Shown: piece after piece, positions 26,932 through 36,116 of the stretch | How positions within the stretch are numbered: the stretch's first letter is position 1 | Layout of the letters: every line of letters starts with the position of its first letter | Position numbers and translations under genes: made by a program | Notes under the pieces: generated by a model | Database searches by the model: none | Seen by the model: only the letters and a program-made list of their open reading frames with translations | Told to the model about the DNA's origin: nothing | DNA from: Streptomyces flavotricini | GTDB lineage: Bacteria; Actinomycetota; Actinomycetes; Streptomycetales; Streptomycetaceae | Assembly: GCF_020639365.1 (NCBI RefSeq) | Contig: NZ_JAINUL010000001.1 | Location: 5,956,404-6,020,403 of the forward strand | Direction: 5' to 3' | Length of the DNA stretch: 64,000 nt

Positions 26932-27585
26932 ATGATTGACGTACGCCGCGGGGCCGACCGGTACGAAGGCGGGGATCCGGACGCCGGGATCACCACCGCG
27001 CACGCCTTCTCCTTCGGCCGGCACTACGACCCGGACAACCTGCGCTTCGGCCCGGTCCTGGCCTGCAACGAGGAGCGGCTCGCCCCGGGAGCGGGCTTCG
27101 ACGAGCACCCGCACAGCGACACCGAGGTCGTCACCTGGGTCGTCGAGGGCGAGCTCACGCACAAGGGCAGCACCGGCGAGAGCGCCGTGGTCCGGCCCGG
27201 TGACGTGCAGCACCTGGCCGCCGGATCCGGCGCCCGGCACGTCGAGCGCAACGACGGCGCGGTGCCGCTGCGCTTCGTGCAGACGTGGCTCGCGCCGCTG
27301 GCCGGGGGCGGGGAGCCCGCGTACACGCTGGTCCGGCAGATCGCCGAAGGCGCCCCGTACGAGATCCCCGCGGCCGGGGCCGTCCTGCACGTCCGCCGGC
27401 CCGGCGCGGGCGAGCGGGTCGCCGTACCGGCGGCGGAGCGGATCTACCTGCACGTGGTCCGCGGGGACCTGCGCCTGGACGGGGAGGAGCTCGGCCCGGG
27501 GGACGCGGCGCGGATCACCGGGGAGCAGGGCCTGGAGATCGTCGCCGGGTCCCCGGGCGAATTGCTGATCTGGGAGCTGCCGTAG
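26932..27585 (+). CDS. Pirin-family (YhhW-like) cupin protein
   Basis: 217-residue bicupin. The first cupin has the metal-binding HPHSDTEVVTW and ELTHKGS motifs of pirin/quercetin dioxygenase-like proteins. Metal-binding His residues are present in the N-domain (residues about 60-62 and 80). The second cupin lacks them, as usual. The TACGGT hexamer ends 7 nt before ATG 26932 with no binding site, fitting a leaderless message; a GTG 9 bp upstream is an alternative. Confidence 0.85.
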   Translation: MIDVRRGADRYEGGDPDAGITTAHAFSFGRHYDPDNLRFGPVLACNEERLAPGAGFDEHPHSDTEVVTWVVEGELTHKGSTGESAVVRPGDVQHLAAGSGARHVERNDGAVPLRFVQTWLAPLAGGGEPAYTLVRQIAEGAPYEIPAAGAVLHVRRPGAGERVAVPAAERIYLHVVRGDLRLDGEELGPGDAARITGEQGLEIVAGSPGELLIWELP

Positions 27586-27597
27586 AAGCCTGCGGGC

Positions 27598-28434
27598 TTA
27601 CCGGGCGGCGAGCTCGGCGAGGACCGCGTCGGTGAACGGCGGCCAGGCCTCCACGGCCCACGGGCCGAAGGCGCGGTCGGCCAGCGCCACGCAGGCGGCG
27701 CGGGCGTCCGGGTCCACCCACAGGAAGGTGCCGGCCTGCCCGAAGTGACCGAAGGTGCGCGGCGAGGACGCGGCACCTGTCCAGTGCGGGGACTTCCCGT
27801 CGCGGATCTCCAGGCCGAGCCCCCAGTCGTTGGGGGACTGGATCCCGTACCCCGGGAGCACTCCCTTGAGCCCCGGGTGGACCACGGAGGTGGCCTCCGC
27901 GACCGTACGCACGTCCAGCAGCCGCGGCGCCTGGAGCTCGGCGGCGAACCGGACGAGGTCGCGGACGGTGGAGACCCCGTCCTTGGCGGGCGAGCCGTCC
28001 AGTGTGGTCGACCCCATGCCGAGCGGCTCGAACACCGCCTGGTGCACGTACTCCGCGAACGGGATGCCCGTGGCCTTGGTGATGTGGTCGCCGAGCACCT
28101 CGAACCCGGCGTTCGAGTACAGCCGGCGCGTCCCGGGCGCGGCCATCGCGCGGTGCTCGTCGAAGGCCAGCCCGCTGGTGTGCGCGAGCAGGTGACGGAC
28201 CGTCGAGCCCTCGGGCCCGGCCGGCTCGTCCAGCTCGATCGCCCCCTCCTCGTACGCGACGAGCGCGGCGTACGCGGCGAGGGGCTTGGTCACCGAGGCC
28301 AGCGCGAAGCGGTGGTCCAGGGGCCCGTGGGAGCCGGCCAGGCTCCCGTCGGCGCGCACCACGGCCGCCGCGGCGGTCGGTACCGGCCAGTTTTCGATGG
28401 TCCGCAGGCTCTGCAGGGTCTCCACGCTCTCCAT
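27598..28434 (-). CDS. Serine hydrolase, beta-lactamase/DD-peptidase family
   Basis: 278 residues without signal peptide. The SxxK tetrad is SVTK (Ser47, Lys50), the second motif YSN at 106-108, the third HFGQAG near residue 245. Such class C-like enzymes are esterases or peptidases more often than true beta-lactamases. Its start lies 52 bp from the divergent merR, so the merR operator may affect both. Confidence 0.85.
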   Translation of the reverse strand: MESVETLQSLRTIENWPVPTAAAAVVRADGSLAGSHGPLDHRFALASVTKPLAAYAALVAYEEGAIELDEPAGPEGSTVRHLLAHTSGLAFDEHRAMAAPGTRRLYSNAGFEVLGDHITKATGIPFAEYVHQAVFEPLGMGSTTLDGSPAKDGVSTVRDLVRFAAELQAPRLLDVRTVAEATSVVHPGLKGVLPGYGIQSPNDWGLGLEIRDGKSPHWTGAASSPRTFGHFGQAGTFLWVDPDARAACVALADRAFGPWAVEAWPPFTDAVLAELAAR

Positions 28435-28448
28435 GCGGCCGAGCCTAC

Positions 28449-28486
28449 TTGCTTGGAGTGCACTCCAAGGTTTTAGCGTGGTCGCC
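28449..28486 (+). promoter_or_regulatory. MerR-type promoter with 18-bp palindromic operator
   Basis: Perfect palindrome CTTGGAGTGCACTCCAAG at 28452-28469. It overlaps a -35-like TTGCTT (28449-28454) and sits before a -10-like TAGCGT (28474-28479). The spacer is 19 bp, the over-long spacing that MerR activators correct. The -10 ends 7 nt before the merR ATG, so the message would start at or near the start codon. Confidence 0.8.
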
Positions 28487-28882
28487 ATGAGCCTGACGCA
28501 GACGCGGTACACGATCAGCGAGGTCGAGGCCCGGACCGGTCTGACCCAGCACACGCTGCGCTGGTACGAGCGGATCGGCCTGATGCCGCACGTGGACCGC
28601 TCCCACTCGGGACAGCGCCGGTTCAGCGACAAGGACCTCCACTGGCTGGCCTTCGTGGGCAAGCTGCGCGCCACCGGGATGTCGGTGGCCGACATGGTCC
28701 GCTACGCCGAACTCGTGCGCGAGGGCGAGCACACCGTCGACCAGCGGCGCGAGCTGCTGGAGCAGACGCGGCGCGAGGTGCGTGCGCGGATCGCGGAGCT
28801 GAACGACGCGCTCGCCGTACTGGACTTCAAGATCGACATGTATGCCATGGGAACGACCGCGGGGAAGGCGACACAGCAATGA
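28487..28882 (+). CDS. MerR-family regulator
   Basis: 131 residues: the winged HTH TISEVEARTGLTQHTLRWYE at the N-terminus, then a coiled-coil dimer helix (about 80-118). No metal-binding cysteines at the C-terminus, so it is of the organic/redox sensing kind next to aldo-keto reductases. Translationally coupled (ATGA) to the reductase; an autoregulatory operator lies directly upstream. Confidence 0.92.
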   Translation: MSLTQTRYTISEVEARTGLTQHTLRWYERIGLMPHVDRSHSGQRRFSDKDLHWLAFVGKLRATGMSVADMVRYAELVREGEHTVDQRRELLEQTRREVRARIAELNDALAVLDFKIDMYAMGTTAGKATQQ

Positions 28883-29898
28883 CGAAGAACACCACCATCG
28901 AGCAGGTCGAACTCGGCAAGGGGGGCCCGCTGGTGGGTGTCCAGGGCCTCGGCTGCATGGGCATGAGCGAGTTCTACGGGGAGACCGACGAGGCCCGCGC
29001 CCGCGACACCCTGGAAGCGGCCCTGGCCACCGGGGTCACCCTCTTCGACACCGCGGACAGCTACGGGCGCGGAGCCAACGAAGAGTTCATCGCGCCGTTC
29101 GTCACCGAGCACCGGGACGAGATCACCCTCGCCACCAAGTTCGGCATCGAGCGCACCGACGACCCGCAGCACCGGGGCATCCGCAACGACCGCGCGTACA
29201 TCCGCCGGGCCGTGGAGGACAGCCTGCGCCGGCTCGGGACCGATGTGATCGACCTCTACTACATGCACCGGCGCGACCCGGCCGTGCCGTTCGCCGAGTC
29301 GGTGGGCACGATGGCCGAGCTGGTGCAGGAGGGCAAGGTGCGCCACCTGGGGCTCAGCGAGGTCACCGGCCCCGAACTGCGGGAGGCGTACGAGGTGCAC
29401 CCGATCGCGGCGCTCCAGTCGGAGTGGTCGCTGTTCAGCCGGGACGTGGAGAACACCGCGGTGGGCGCGGCGGCGGAGCTGGGCGTGGCCTTCGTGCCGT
29501 ACTCCCCGCTCGGGCGCGGCTTCCTGACCGGCTCGTTCGCGGACGCGTCGGCCGACCTGTCGGCGGCGGACTTCCGCCGCTTCCAGCCCCGGTTCAGCGG
29601 CGACAACGCCAAGGCCAACGCGGCGCTGCTGGCGCCGGTCCGGGAGATCGCGCAGGCGCACGGGGCGACCCCGGCGCAGATCGCGCTGGCCTGGGTGCAG
29701 CAGCGGGCGCAGGTGCACGGGCTGACCGTGGTCCCGATCCCGGGCACCCGCAAGACCGGCCGCCTCGCGGAGAACACCGCCGCCACCCGGATCACGCTGA
29801 CGCCGGCGGAGCTGGCGCTGCTGGAGCCGATCGCCGCCCAGGTCGCGGGCGACCGCTACCCGGACATGACCTGGACCTCCGCGGGCCGCGAGGGCTGA
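28879..29898 (+). CDS. Aldo/keto reductase
   Basis: 339-residue NADPH-dependent reductase of AKR family 13 type. The tetrad Asp57, Tyr62, Lys87 and His130 is intact (DTADSYGRG, LATKFG, YYMHRRD); the cofactor loop IPGTRKTGRLAENTAA is near residue 285. It overlaps merR by 4 bp. Likely a carbonyl detoxifying enzyme induced through the MerR protein. Confidence 0.93.
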   Translation: MTKNTTIEQVELGKGGPLVGVQGLGCMGMSEFYGETDEARARDTLEAALATGVTLFDTADSYGRGANEEFIAPFVTEHRDEITLATKFGIERTDDPQHRGIRNDRAYIRRAVEDSLRRLGTDVIDLYYMHRRDPAVPFAESVGTMAELVQEGKVRHLGLSEVTGPELREAYEVHPIAALQSEWSLFSRDVENTAVGAAAELGVAFVPYSPLGRGFLTGSFADASADLSAADFRRFQPRFSGDNAKANAALLAPVREIAQAHGATPAQIALAWVQQRAQVHGLTVVPIPGTRKTGRLAENTAATRITLTPAELALLEPIAAQVAGDRYPDMTWTSAGREG

Positions 29899-29911
29899 TC
29901 CCGCTTCGGCC

Positions 29912-29955
29912 GACCGCCGCCACCGCCGGGGGGCCTCCCGGCGGTGGCGGCGGTC
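29912..29955. terminator. Terminator between aldo/keto reductase and DUF4429 genes
   Basis: 19-bp perfect stem with 6-nt loop between convergent genes; strong on both strands. Confidence 0.85.
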
Positions 29956-29964
29956 TTCGGCGGA

Positions 29965-30816
29965 TCAGGCCTCGGCGGTGAAGCGGTCGCGCAGCGCCGC
30001 GTACTCGGCGTCCGTCAGCAGGCCGGCGCTGTACAACTCGCCCAGGTGGTGCAGGCGTTCGTCCGTGCGCGCCGCGGGGACCGAGGCCACCGGGGTGCGG
30101 CCGCGCAGGGCGGCGAGGACGGCCGCCGCGAACGGCAGCGACTCGTGCACCGGCCCGTACCCGACGGCGAACACCGCGGTCGCCAGGTCGTGGTCGGGCC
30201 GCGGATCGGCCTCCTCGTCGCGCAGCAGCAGCCGCAGGTGGCCGCCCGGGTGCTCCGGGGAGCTCCACTCGACCCCGGCCAGCGCGGTCAGCGGGTAACG
30301 CTGGTCGCCCGCTTTCCACTTGGTGCCCGTGGCCCCCGTACGTGACCAGTGGAAGGTGACGGCGGAGCCGTCGAAGCCGAGCCGCGCGTCGTACGCCTTC
30401 AGCCGGATCGGCGGCTCCGGCGCCCGCACCAGGAAGCGCTCCGCCGGCTCGGCGGCCTCCGGGCCCAGCCGGGCCCGTACGGCGTCCGCGAACTCGGCGG
30501 CCTGCCCGGCCCGGTCGGCCGGCAGCACCAGCCGGTACGGGTCGCAGACCTCGCGCAGCTGCCCGGCGGCGGCCTCCAGAAGCGGATCCGCTCCCGTCCG
30601 CGGCACGGCGCGCAGGACCACCGCGTCCCGTCTCCCCCCGGATCCGGCCGCGCTCACGCTCACCCCCGCCAACGCCTCGAAGGGGATGCGCCGCTCTCCG
30701 AGGGCGTGCAGGAGTCTCGGCGTCCTCGGCGTGCGTATCCCCCGTGAGAAGCGGATGAGCACCGAGTCCGAGTCGAACTCCCAGACGGCATGATTTCCGG
30801 CCAGTACGTCACCCAT
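29965..30816 (-). CDS. DUF4429 protein with SHOCT-like C-terminus
   Basis: 283 residues. It opens MGDVLAGNHAVWEFDSDSVL, continues with two beta-rich PH-like DUF4429 repeats (about residues 10-120 and 135-230), and ends in a SHOCT-type helix pair (LHHLGELYSAGLLTDAEYAA). Such proteins are common in Streptomyces; the function is unknown. ATG 30816 is chosen to match the conserved N-terminus. Confidence 0.85.
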   Translation of the reverse strand: MGDVLAGNHAVWEFDSDSVLIRFSRGIRTPRTPRLLHALGERRIPFEALAGVSVSAAGSGGRRDAVVLRAVPRTGADPLLEAAAGQLREVCDPYRLVLPADRAGQAAEFADAVRARLGPEAAEPAERFLVRAPEPPIRLKAYDARLGFDGSAVTFHWSRTGATGTKWKAGDQRYPLTALAGVEWSSPEHPGGHLRLLLRDEEADPRPDHDLATAVFAVGYGPVHESLPFAAAVLAALRGRTPVASVPAARTDERLHHLGELYSAGLLTDAEYAALRDRFTAEA

Positions 30817-30891
30817 GCGGCACATGGTAAAGGGACGCACCCCTGTGCGTCCCCCTCGGTGCGAAGCCCGTTTTCCAGGGCTCTACACGTG

Positions 30892-32127
30892 TCAGTCCCC
30901 GTCTGTCCCGGAAATTCCACGCCGGCACGCATCGTCGCCGGTCACGCAGGTGACAGAACCGAACGCACCGGTTCCGATTTTGGCGAAGTTGTCCAGGGAT
31001 CCGGTGCCTGGCTCGAAATAGCCGGTGTGGAGCTTCGCCCCGGCCGAGGACAGCACCCGCGAGCCGAACTCCGGCGACACCGGGTCCGCCCCGTGGCCCA
31101 CCCCGCCGACCTCCAGGTGCGGTACGTCCGCGATCCAGTCCCCGGAATCCCGCGTCGCCCACACCCGGGCCGAGGTGTGCAGGTCGGCCACCGACCCCGC
31201 GCGCATCCCCGGACTGCCGGCCACGACCACGTCGGTCACCGACTCCGGCAGCGCGTGCGCGGCGACCCCGCACACCACCGACCCGTAGCTGTGGCAGAAC
31301 AGCGCCACGCTCGCGTCCCCGGGCAGCGCCGCCGTCAGGGACTCCAGCCGCACGGCCCCGTCCACCGCCATCCGGCCGGTGGCCGCGTCCATGCCGACCC
31401 CGGTCGGCGCGGTGTACCCGGCCCAGGCGATGACCGCGGTCCGGCTGCCGGGAGCCTGCGCGCGCTGGGCCTCGTACAGCGACTGCGCCATGCCGGCGGG
31501 CGCGATGAGGCGGCGCTGGGTGCGCTCGAAGGTGAGCACGTCCGTGTCGACGCCGGGGACGATCACCGAGATCCGGCTCGCCCGGTCGAGGTCGCCGAAG
31601 ACCTCGGCGACGCGGCCGCTGCCGGTCGGGTCGAAGGCGAGGATCTGCCGGCCCGGCTCGGCCAGGGACTCGAAGCGGTGGGCGCGCCGGCCGGCCGTGG
31701 TGCGGTCGGCCGGGGTCAGGCTGACGTCCGTGCTGCGGGCCTCCTCCGCGCGCCGGGCCAGCTCCAGACCGCGCAGGTTGGCCCGGTAGCGCAGGGCGGC
31801 GGGCGCCCCGTCGAGGTTGCCGACGACCAGGGGGTACCCCTCGGCCAGCCGGGCCCGCTGGGATCCGTCGAGGCCCGCGAAGAAGCGGGCCACCGTCCGT
31901 ACGGGGGCGTCCGCGGGCGGCACCGGGCGGCCGTCGATCCGGGCCGAGGCCCAGGAGGCCAGGGCCGCGGTCCGCAGGGTGGTGCCCGCGTCGGGGCGGT
32001 GCACCGCGGTCCAGCCGGTGGTCGCCAGCATGATGAAGACCACCGCCAGCGCGAGCAGGGTGCGCAGGGCGGCGGGGCGCGGATCGGCGCCGGTGGCGGT
32101 GGAGTGGGCGAGGCCGGGCAGGTTCAC
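30892..32127 (-). CDS. DUF1023 alpha/beta hydrolase, membrane-anchored
   Basis: 411 residues: a short cytoplasmic start, one membrane helix (about residues 22-42), a helical linker, then an alpha/beta hydrolase domain with the nucleophile elbow FCHSYGSVV (Ser near 278) and a His in the C-terminal part. DUF1023 enzymes are actinomycete-specific secreted or anchored hydrolases of unknown substrate. The start is GTG 32127. Confidence 0.85.
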   Translation of the reverse strand: MNLPGLAHSTATGADPRPAALRTLLALAVVFIMLATTGWTAVHRPDAGTTLRTAALASWASARIDGRPVPPADAPVRTVARFFAGLDGSQRARLAEGYPLVVGNLDGAPAALRYRANLRGLELARRAEEARSTDVSLTPADRTTAGRRAHRFESLAEPGRQILAFDPTGSGRVAEVFGDLDRASRISVIVPGVDTDVLTFERTQRRLIAPAGMAQSLYEAQRAQAPGSRTAVIAWAGYTAPTGVGMDAATGRMAVDGAVRLESLTAALPGDASVALFCHSYGSVVCGVAAHALPESVTDVVVAGSPGMRAGSVADLHTSARVWATRDSGDWIADVPHLEVGGVGHGADPVSPEFGSRVLSSAGAKLHTGYFEPGTGSLDNFAKIGTGAFGSVTCVTGDDACRRGISGTDGD

Positions 32128-32211
32128 TGGGACCAGCGTAGGAGACCGGATCCGGCCACGGTGGCCAGGGTGACCGGGTTCACGGCCGACCGTGCGACCC
32201 GGTACGGGTGT

Positions 32212-32862
32212 TCAGCGCCAGTCGGCGGCGAGCGCCGGACCGATCTGGTCAAGGCAGGCCTCGGTCATCCTCCGGATCGAGGCCACGCTGGCGTCCTCGT
32301 CCTGCGCCCACAGCCGCCCGGTGACCCTCATCACCCCGGAGAAGGCGGCGACCGCCACCCGGGGCCGCGGGTCCGCGTCCACGTCGAGCCCCTCGCGCTC
32401 GGCGATCAGCCGGGCGATCCGCTCCTCCAGCTCGGTGGAGCGGCGCAGGTGCACCGCGAGCAGCGCCGGGGTCGACTCGATGAGCTGGTACGTCCGCATG
32501 TAGAGGTCGACCGGAACCACGTCGGAAAGGGCCTCGTCGAGGGTGTCCCATGCGCCGAGCACCGCACCGCGCAGGGCCTCGAAGGGGCCCTCGGCGGGCG
32601 GCCGGGCGCGCAGCGCGGCGACGTAGTGCGACTCGACCAGGTCCTGGACGGCGAAGGCGACCTCCTCCTTGTTGGCGAAGTACCGGAAGAAGGTGCGCTG
32701 GGAGACGTCCACGGCGTCGGTGATCTCGTCGACGGTGGTGTGCTCGTACCCCTGCGCGATGAAGTGGAGGAGGGCGGCGCGCAGCAGCGCGTCCCGGGTG
32801 CGCCGCTTCTTGCGTTCGCGCAGCCCGGGCGCCGCTGCCGGTGCCGGCCGCTCGTCGGTCAT
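32212..32862 (-). CDS. TetR-family regulator of efflux pump
   Basis: 216 residues: HTH at about residues 18-68 (RRTRDALLRAALLHFIAQGY ... VSQRTFFRYFANKEEV) and a helical effector domain. Divergent from a DHA2 efflux gene, the classical repressor/pump pair. ATG 32862 is used; GTG one codon before is equally possible. Confidence 0.92.
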   Translation of the reverse strand: MTDERPAPAAAPGLRERKKRRTRDALLRAALLHFIAQGYEHTTVDEITDAVDVSQRTFFRYFANKEEVAFAVQDLVESHYVAALRARPPAEGPFEALRGAVLGAWDTLDEALSDVVPVDLYMRTYQLIESTPALLAVHLRRSTELEERIARLIAEREGLDVDADPRPRVAVAAFSGVMRVTGRLWAQDEDASVASIRRMTEACLDQIGPALAADWR

Positions 32863-32918
32863 CACCGAGGGGTGTCCTTTCCACAGGCGCCGCCTGCTGA
32901 ATCTGACGCTGAGTGAGC

Positions 32919-32937
32919 GGTCAGGGTACCTGTGACC
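32919..32937. promoter_or_regulatory. Candidate TetR operator
   Basis: GGTCA and TGACC arms around a 9-bp centre, inside the tetR-MFS gap and nearer tetR. A second element with TGTCA direct repeats (32977-32991) lies by the MFS promoter, whose TAGCCT hexamer ends 6 nt before the MFS ATG. Confidence 0.45.
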
Positions 32938-33003
32938 GACCTGACAGCCACTGCCGCGTTAAGCCGTTTGTGAAGTGTCAGTCGCTGTCACTAGCCTGTC
33001 CGC

Positions 33004-34596
33004 ATGACTAGTCAGATCACCCTCGCCAAGGAATCGGGTCCGGCTCCGGCCCGCACCGGTTTGCGCGGCCACCCCTGGCTGACCCTCTTCGCCGTGGCGA
33101 TCGGCGTCATGATGGTCACTCTGGACGGCACGATCGTCGCCGTCGCCAACCCCGCCATCCAGAAGGACCTCGGCGCCTCGCTCGCCGACGTCCAGTGGAT
33201 CACCAACGGCTATCTGCTGGCCCTCGCGGTCTCGCTGATCACCGCCGGCAAGCTCGGTGACCGCTTCGGCCACCGCCAGACCTTCCTCATAGGCATCGCC
33301 GGATTCGCCGCGGCCTCCGCGGCGATCGGCTTCTCGTCCGGCGTCCAGTACGTCATCGGTTTCCGCGTGGCGCAGGGCCTGTTCGGCGCGCTGCTGATGC
33401 CCGCCGCGCTGGGCCTGCTGCGCGCCACCTTCCCCGCCGAGAAGCTCAACATGGCGATCGGCATCTGGGGCATGGTCATCGGCGCCTCGACCGCCGCGGG
33501 GCCCATCGTGGGCGGCCTGCTGGTGGAGAACGTCAGCTGGCAGTCCGTCTTCTTCATCAACGTGCCCGTCGGCGTCCTCGCGCTGGCCTTCGGCCTGTTC
33601 ATCCTGGTCGACCACCGCGCCGAGAACGCCCCGAAGTCCTTCGACGCGGTCGGCATCCTGCTGCTGTCGGTCGCGATGTTCTCGCTGATCTGGGCACTGA
33701 TCAAGGCCTCGGAGTGGGGCTGGGGCGATACCCGGACCCTGCTCTTCCTCATCGGCTCCGTGGTCTGCTTCGTGCTCTTCGCGGTCTGGGAGTCGAAGGT
33801 CGCCGAGCCGCTGATCCCGCTGGGGATGTTCCGCTCGCTGCCGCTGTCCGCGGGCACCGTGCTCATGGTGCTGATGGCCTTCGCCTTCATGGGCGGCCTG
33901 TTCTTCGTCACCTTCTACCTGCAGAACGTGCACGGCATGAGCCCCGTCGACAGCGGCCTGCACCTGCTGCCGCTGACCGGCATGATGATCATCGGATCGC
34001 CGCTGGCCGGCGCCGCCATCACCGCCGTCGGCCCGCGGATCCCGCTGGTCACGGGCATGGTCGCGACCGCCGTCGCCTGCTTCGGGATGTCCGCACTCAC
34101 CCCCGGTACCGGCACCCTGCAGATGTCGCTCTGGTTCGCCCTCCTCGGGGTCGGCCTCGCGCCCGTCATGGTCGGCGCCACCGAGGTCATCGTCGGCAAC
34201 GCACCGCTGGAGCTCTCCGGCGTGGCGGGCGGGCTCCAGCAGGCCGCCATGCAGGTCGGCGGCAGCCTCGGCACCGCGGTCCTCGGCGCGGTCATGGCCA
34301 GCACCGTCGGCAACTCGTTCGGGGACAACTGGGCGCGGGCGGAGCTGCCCGTGCTCACCCCGGAGCAGATGGACCTCGCCGAGAAGGGGGTCCAGGTCGG
34401 CATCGCCCCCGTCCAGCCGGGGACCCCGGCCCCGATCGCCGAGTCGATCACCAAGGTCGCGCACGACACCTTCGTCGACGGCATGAGCACGGCCTTCACC
34501 GTCGCCGGCTGCGTCGCGGTGCTCGCCGCGGTCGTCGCCTGCTTCACCAAGCGCGGCGAGAACGCCGCCGCCGGGGCGGGCGCGGCGCACATCTGA
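33004..34596 (+). CDS. DHA2-family MFS multidrug efflux transporter
   Basis: 530 residues with 14 predicted membrane helices. Motif A is GKLGDRFGHRQ (about 83-93), motif C-like GLLRATFPAEKLNMAIGIWG and GPIVGGLLVE lie in helix 5, and TLDGTIVAVANPAIQ opens the fold. It resembles EmrB/QacA proton antiporters that expel drugs. Probably repressed by the divergent TetR. Confidence 0.93.
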   Translation: MTSQITLAKESGPAPARTGLRGHPWLTLFAVAIGVMMVTLDGTIVAVANPAIQKDLGASLADVQWITNGYLLALAVSLITAGKLGDRFGHRQTFLIGIAGFAAASAAIGFSSGVQYVIGFRVAQGLFGALLMPAALGLLRATFPAEKLNMAIGIWGMVIGASTAAGPIVGGLLVENVSWQSVFFINVPVGVLALAFGLFILVDHRAENAPKSFDAVGILLLSVAMFSLIWALIKASEWGWGDTRTLLFLIGSVVCFVLFAVWESKVAEPLIPLGMFRSLPLSAGTVLMVLMAFAFMGGLFFVTFYLQNVHGMSPVDSGLHLLPLTGMMIIGSPLAGAAITAVGPRIPLVTGMVATAVACFGMSALTPGTGTLQMSLWFALLGVGLAPVMVGATEVIVGNAPLELSGVAGGLQQAAMQVGGSLGTAVLGAVMASTVGNSFGDNWARAELPVLTPEQMDLAEKGVQVGIAPVQPGTPAPIAESITKVAHDTFVDGMSTAFTVAGCVAVLAAVVACFTKRGENAAAGAGAAHI

Positions 34597-34651
34597 GCCG
34601 GCCCGGGCCACCGGCCCCGACGCCCTCGCACACGCGTCAACCGGGTACGCA

Positions 34652-34687
34652 CGACAGCCCCGCCGGACGGTTCCGGCGGGGCTGTCG
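34652..34687 (+). terminator. Terminator after MFS gene
   Basis: 16-bp perfect stem with CGGT loop, 55 bp after the MFS stop. Confidence 0.85.
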
Positions 34688-34806
34688 CCTATCCGGGTGG
34701 ACCGGCCCCCGACCCCTTCCGCCCGAGCGTCCTCGCAGGTCAGCGTGGTGTCCGAGGCGCTCCGGAACCGTCCGGGGCGCCGTCGTCCACAAGGAGTTGA
34801 CCCGTC

Positions 34807-35208
34807 ATGCGTACGAGTTCACCCGCACGGTCCACCACCGTCCTGGCCGCGACCGTCCTCGCCCTCGCCGCGCTCATCCCGGGCACGGAAAGCGCCGCAC
34901 ACGCCGCCGGTCCGCCGCCGGGCAAGGTCCCCGCCTGCGCCACCGGGCAGCTGTGCCTGTGGGCGAAGCCGGAGTTCAAGGGCACCCGCCACGCCCACGA
35001 GCTGAGCACCCTGGACATCAACAGCTGTACGGCACTGCCCGCCGGGACCAGCGCCCAGTCGCTGATCAACCGCATCGGACGGCCGGTGACCACCTACCAG
35101 TCGGCCGAGTGCGCGGAGACCGGCGAGTTCCAGACCTATCCCGGCGACGGGGTCTGGCTGCCCGAATCGCCCTACCTGGTCAGGGCCTTCAAGGTGTGGG
35201 AGCGGTAG
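34807..35208 (+). CDS. Secreted peptidase inhibitor family I36-like protein
   Basis: 133 residues: a signal peptide (about 1-33, cut after AAHAA) and a small beta/gamma-crystallin-like domain beginning CATGQLCLWAKPEFKG, the pattern of the I36 (SMI-type) inhibitors. Four cysteines (residues about 38, 43, 70, 95) could form two disulfides. AAGGAG upstream of ATG. It overlaps the convergent channel gene by 20 bp. Confidence 0.8.
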   Translation: MRTSSPARSTTVLAATVLALAALIPGTESAAHAAGPPPGKVPACATGQLCLWAKPEFKGTRHAHELSTLDINSCTALPAGTSAQSLINRIGRPVTTYQSAECAETGEFQTYPGDGVWLPESPYLVRAFKVWER

Positions 35209-36028
35209 CCGCGTCCGCCGCCGGGACCGCTTCGGGCACCTGGGCCGGTACGTCGGCTCCCGCGCCCGGAGCGGCTCCCGCGCCCGGAGCGGTCGCCGAC
35301 CCGCCGAGGCGCCCGATCTCGGCGCGCAGCGCCCGTACCTCCGCCGCCAGTTCGGCGATCGCGGCGGTCTGCGCCCGCTCCACCCGGTCGTCGCGCTCGA
35401 ACCGGGAGATGAACCAGGCCGCGATGTTGGCGGTCACCACACCCAGCAGCGCGATCCCCGACAGCATCAGCCCCACGGCGATGATCCGGCCGAGCCCGGT
35501 GGTGGGCGAGTGGTCGCCGTAACCGACCGTCGTCATCGTGGTGAAGCTCCACCACACGGCGTCGCCCAGGTTCTTGATGTTCCCCCGGGGGGCGTCGCGC
35601 TCCACGCTCAGCACGGCCAGCGAGCCGAACATCAGCAGCCCGACCACCGCCCCCGCCACGTACGTGGTCAGCCGGATCTGCGGGGCCATCCGGGCCCGCC
35701 GGCCCACCAGCAGCAGCGTGGACACCAGCCGCAGCAGCCGCAGGGGCTGGAACATCGGCAGCAGCACCGCGCCCAGGTCCAGCCAGTGCGTGCGCACGAA
35801 GGCCTTCTTGGCCGTCGACAGGCCCAGCCGCATCAGGTAGTCGGCGGCGAACGCCCCCCACACCACCCACTCGGTGACCGTGCACGCCCGGTGCACGCCC
35901 GCGTTCGCGTCGGGCACGACGATCGGCACGGCGTAGGCCACGGTGAAGGCCACGGCGAGCACGAGCAGCGGGGTCTGGCTCCGCCGCTCCCACCGCAGCT
36001 GGCGGGAGGGTTCCTTCATACGGAGCAT
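35189..36028 (-). CDS. Potassium channel family protein
   Basis: 279-residue six-helix-like K+ channel. The selectivity filter TTVGYGD is at residues 166-172 between the pore helices. The voltage-sensor-like region has charged residues (RLLRLVSTLLLVGRRAR). A coiled coil (RAQTAAIAELAAEVRALRAE) and an Ala/Pro-rich tail follow the pore. The start is uncertain (ATG 36028 or 36019); no binding site is visible. Confidence 0.9.
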   Translation of the reverse strand: MLRMKEPSRQLRWERRSQTPLLVLAVAFTVAYAVPIVVPDANAGVHRACTVTEWVVWGAFAADYLMRLGLSTAKKAFVRTHWLDLGAVLLPMFQPLRLLRLVSTLLLVGRRARMAPQIRLTTYVAGAVVGLLMFGSLAVLSVERDAPRGNIKNLGDAVWWSFTTMTTVGYGDHSPTTGLGRIIAVGLMLSGIALLGVVTANIAAWFISRFERDDRVERAQTAAIAELAAEVRALRAEIGRLGGSATAPGAGAAPGAGADVPAQVPEAVPAADAATAPTP

Positions 36029-36050
36029 CGTAAGGAACTGGTAAAGCGAA

Positions 36051-36079
36051 GCGGGCCCCCGGCGCTGCCGGGGGCCCGC
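36051..36079 (-). terminator. Terminator after aceE
   Basis: 13-bp perfect stem GCGGGCCCCCGGC with GCT loop, 38 bp past the aceE stop and before the channel gene. Confidence 0.85.
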
Positions 36080-36116
36080 CTGGTCCGTCTCGCGCGGATC
36101 CCGCCCGGGACGGGAC

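Noticed and set aside
27598..28695. Longer start for the serine hydrolase reaching 28695
   Set aside because: It would overlap merR and its operator; ATG 28434 gives the usual family start.
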